Assembly: GCA_946478935.1 (NCBI GenBank)
Contig: CAMLEL010000075.1
Location: 1-8,723, forward strand
Reading direction: 5' to 3'
DNA from: an uncultured Armatimonadota bacterium
GTDB taxonomy: Bacteria > Armatimonadota > Fimbriimonadia > Fimbriimonadales > Fimbriimonadaceae
Length of the DNA: 8,723 bases
Position 1 is the stretch's first letter; every line of letters begins with the position of its first letter. A program made the position numbers and the translations under genes. Below the pieces are notes generated by a model. That model had not been told where the DNA came from and ran no database searches. It worked only from the letters and a program-made list of their open reading frames with translations. Shown here in pieces: positions 6,836-8,723 of the stretch.

Positions 6836-7772
6836 GTCAGATCGTATCTTTGTCGCCGGACATCGCGGCCTAGTTGGAAGCGCCATTGAAGCAAAACTTC
6901 GAGAAAAAGGATATGAGAACATCCTGACCCGAACTCGACAACAATTGGACCTTTCGAATCAACAGGCGGTGCAGGACTTCTATAAGTCGGAACAACCACA
7001 GGCTGTCGTCGTGGCCGCAGCCAAAGTTGGTGGGATTCATGCCAACAAGACGTACCCGGCAGATTTCATCGGAGAAAACTTGGCGATTCAAACGAACGTT
7101 ATCTGGGGAGCTCATCAAGCCGAAATCGATCACTTGTTGTTCCTCGGTTCTAGCTGCATCTACCCCCGGGAAACTGTGCAACCGATCCCAGAGTCAGCGT
7201 TGCTTACTGGAAAGCCCGAGCCGACCAATGCACCCTATGCGATTGCCAAAATCGCCGGTCTCTATCTCTGCGATTCGATTTCAAAGCAATACGGGCGGAA
7301 TTACTACACGGCCATGCCGCCAAACGCGTACGGCGATCGTGACAACTTCGATTTGAAGACTTCTCACGTGCTTCCGGCCCTTGTCCGAAAATTCCATGAG
7401 GCGCTTCCAGACAAGCCGGTGACGTGCTGGGGTTCAGGCAATCCACGGCGCGAGTTCTTGCATGCGAGAGACATCGCCGACGCCTGTGTGTTCCTGATGG
7501 AGCAGCCCAGAGTGGAGGGTCACGTCAACATTGGTACCGGGAAGTCCGTCTCAATCAGAGAACTTGCTGAGCTGATACAGCGAGTGATCGGGCATCGAGG
7601 CGAGATTCACTGGGACACTTCGATGCCGGATGGTTTCCCCGAAAAGACGATGGATGTATCCCGCCTCCACGCTCTGGGATGGCGGGAGAAGATCACTCTG
7701 GAAGCCGGAGTCCGCAGCGCCTATGATTGGTTCCTTCAGAATCAACTCGTGTCAGGCGAAAAACTTGGTTAA
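6804..7772 (+). CDS. fcl: GDP-L-fucose synthase (GDP-4-keto-6-deoxymannose 3,5-epimerase/4-reductase)
   Basis: Fcl (also WcaG) converts GDP-4-keto-6-deoxymannose to GDP-L-fucose with NADPH in the cytosol, following Gmd. Numbered from the ATG at 6804, the 322-residue product has GHRGLVGS (19-26), AAAKVGGI (71-78) and NKTYPADFI (81-89). The catalytic S116 and C118 are in GSSCIYP, Y145/K149 in NAPYAIAK, and H188 in TSHVLPAL. MPPNAYGDRDNF and WGSGNPRREFLH are further family motifs, the former slightly variant from the usual MPTNLYG. The start is uncertain. The ATG overlaps the previous gene by 32 bases and has AGAGG only 2 bases away. A TTG at 6825 has GGAGAG 5 bases upstream and gives MLSKSDRIFVAGHRG, which matches the usual family N-terminus. 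I list the ATG as the longer form but think the TTG is at least as likely. The 3' end overlaps convergent hrcA by 21 bases. Confidence 0.95.
   Translation: MPVWRVLLLSKSDRIFVAGHRGLVGSAIEAKLREKGYENILTRTRQQLDLSNQQAVQDFYKSEQPQAVVVAAAKVGGIHANKTYPADFIGENLAIQTNVIWGAHQAEIDHLLFLGSSCIYPRETVQPIPESALLTGKPEPTNAPYAIAKIAGLYLCDSISKQYGRNYYTAMPPNAYGDRDNFDLKTSHVLPALVRKFHEALPDKPVTCWGSGNPRREFLHARDIADACVFLMEQPRVEGHVNIGTGKSVSIRELAELIQRVIGHRGEIHWDTSMPDGFPEKTMDVSRLHALGWREKITLEAGVRSAYDWFLQNQLVSGEKLG
6814..6819 (+). promoter_or_regulatory. Ribosome binding site supporting an internal TTG start of fcl
   Basis: GGAGAG is placed 5 bases before a TTG at 6825, within the 3' end of the preceding dehydratase gene. It lies downstream of the ATG at 6804, so it can serve only the TTG. 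With the TTG the protein would begin two residues longer than E. coli Fcl by alignment of the catalytic serine. Use of this start would make an 11-base overlap with the upstream gene. Confidence 0.5.
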
Positions 7773-8723
7773 GGATTCGCTCAGAACCTTCGCCGTATAA
7801 CCGACCAAAGGGATGCCAGCATGGTAAGCCATTCTGGTCGGACCGATCAGGGAGATCACCCCAGCCTCGTTCTCCCCCACGTAGAAGCTTTCGCGAACCA
7901 CTGACATTTGGTGTAATTCGGACTGGCGATTCTCCCGCCCGATCGTGACTTGCTGCGCTGATGGTTGACCGACGGCTTCGTACAGGACGTCGCTCCTGTC
8001 CAAGTAGTCAATGAAGGTGGAAAGCGCATTCAGATCGCGTTGGAACTCGGGTTGGGCAAACATATACTCATGGCCCTCGGTGACCATCAAGCCACGGGTG
8101 GAATCCTTGGCTATTGACCTGATTTGATTCCAAATCATTCCCGCCAATTTCTCTGCAGCTGCCGACTGTGGAATCGGCGGGGATTTGGCCTTCAACAGTT
8201 GCCGCAAGGTCTTTCCCGTGATGAGGTTGAACAACTGTTGGTTCGTGAGTCCAAGATCGTCCAAACTCAAGCCAGCGGGACAATCGATCATCTTGTTTTC
8301 AATTTGGCCGTTGCTCAGGGCTACGACGAGAAGCGCCTGATTGGGGCCGATTGCGCTGATCAGAGCGTTGCGAACCGTTAACCCCGGATCCCGAACGGTT
8401 GTCGCTACACTCATCAGGTGCGTGATGCGAGAAAGCGCCTGAGTTGTCTCCCGCAGCAGTTTTTGGAGCACTTCACCTTCCTCGACTACCGATGTGAGCT
8501 TCTCTTTGTCTGAAGTGTTAACCTCCGATTTTTGGAGTAATCGATCAACATAGAAACGGTATCCAAGGTCACTCGGGACTCGTCCAGCGCTCGTGTGTGG
8601 CTGCTCCAGAAATCCCATTTCGGCAAGGTCGGCCAATTCATTGCGGACTGTTGCTGATTTGACACCAAGCCCATATTTGTGGACCAAGAGCTCGCTACCA
8701 ACAGGCTCCGCACCCGTGACGTA
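7752..8723 (-). CDS. hrcA: Heat-inducible transcription repressor HrcA (partial, 5' end beyond window)
   Basis: HrcA is a cytosolic repressor that binds CIRCE operators upstream of heat-shock chaperone genes (groESL, often hrcA-grpE-dnaK) and depends on GroEL for activity. The 323 visible residues read in frame from the right edge (YVTGAEPVGSELL). The N-terminal winged-helix follows with VKSATVRNELADLAEMGFLEQPHTSAGRVPSDLGYRFYVD (visible residues about 21-60). The C-terminal dimer/GAF-like region has IGREN and IGPTRMAYHAGIPLVGYTAKVL (293 onward) and ends TKFFA. Family length is about 340-350, so about 15-20 N-terminal residues are off the window. A TTG at 8687 is not the start, because conserved HrcA sequence continues upstream of it. 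The gene is convergent with fcl, and their stops cross over. Its promoter, any CIRCE element and its usual partners lie outside the window. Confidence 0.95.
   Translation of the reverse strand, partial: YVTGAEPVGSELLVHKYGLGVKSATVRNELADLAEMGFLEQPHTSAGRVPSDLGYRFYVDRLLQKSEVNTSDKEKLTSVVEEGEVLQKLLRETTQALSRITHLMSVATTVRDPGLTVRNALISAIGPNQALLVVALSNGQIENKMIDCPAGLSLDDLGLTNQQLFNLITGKTLRQLLKAKSPPIPQSAAAEKLAGMIWNQIRSIAKDSTRGLMVTEGHEYMFAQPEFQRDLNALSTFIDYLDRSDVLYEAVGQPSAQQVTIGRENRQSELHQMSVVRESFYVGENEAGVISLIGPTRMAYHAGIPLVGYTAKVLSESLTKFFA

Noticed and set aside
7752..8687. hrcA starting at the TTG at 8687
   Set aside because: The reading frame continues to the window edge with conserved HrcA sequence (YVTGAEPVGSELL), so the gene is a 5' partial, not a short form.
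1..8723. Mobile element, CRISPR array, tRNA/rRNA or prophage signature
   Set aside because: I found no long direct or terminal repeats, no regularly spaced repeats, no structural RNA motifs, and no transposase, integrase or phage genes. Nearly all the window is accounted for by nine conserved genes.

Overview
This 8.7 kb window is ordinary-looking bacterial chromosome, densely coded and of roughly balanced base composition (judged by eye). It holds nine protein genes. Two are cut by the window ends: accA at the left and hrcA at the right. I see no rRNA, tRNA, CRISPR array, insertion sequence, phage gene or integration signature. The organism cannot be named from this window. Separate accA/accD subunits, a two-transmembrane chemoreceptor, GDP-fucose enzymes and HrcA indicate a motile or taxis-capable bacterium with a fucosylated or 6-deoxyhexose-bearing surface glycan. 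The NuoI protein (motif [13 protein letters not shown], then a PGERYA-type segment and [14 protein letters not shown]) resembles the Thermus Nqo9 type more than the E. coli type. With the scattered complex I genes this would suit a less-sampled lineage such as Armatimonadota or a neighbour, but that is a low-confidence inference.

Layout. On the minus strand, accD and accA (1-1357) form a tight two-gene operon for the carboxyltransferase half of acetyl-CoA carboxylase. Diverging from accD across a 74-base palindrome-rich gap is a two-gene plus-strand unit, nuoB-nuoI (1432-2528), encoding adjacent iron-sulfur subunits of the complex I peripheral arm. The genes that normally lie between or around them are absent. 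A 157-base gap with a strong imperfect stem-loop leads to a lone methyl-accepting chemotaxis protein (2686-4617) with a 4-helix-bundle sensor and unusually long signalling arms.

After an 88-base gap comes a sugar-nucleotide cassette: two tandem GDP-mannose 4,6-dehydratase homologues (4706-5800 and 5804-6835) and GDP-L-fucose synthase (6804-7772). Together they would convert GDP-mannose through GDP-4-keto-6-deoxymannose to GDP-L-fucose. The first dehydratase is canonical. The second keeps the catalytic residues but lacks most of the arginine-rich interface loop and has an altered C-terminal signature, so it may be specialised. The cassette runs head-on into hrcA (minus strand, 7752 to beyond the window end), and the two 3' ends overlap by 21 bases.

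I did not find a clear novel multi-gene system. The points most worth a second look are the isolated nuoB-nuoI pair, the tandem canonical/divergent gmd pair, the palindromes in the accD/nuoB divergent region, and the long stem-loop before the chemoreceptor gene.
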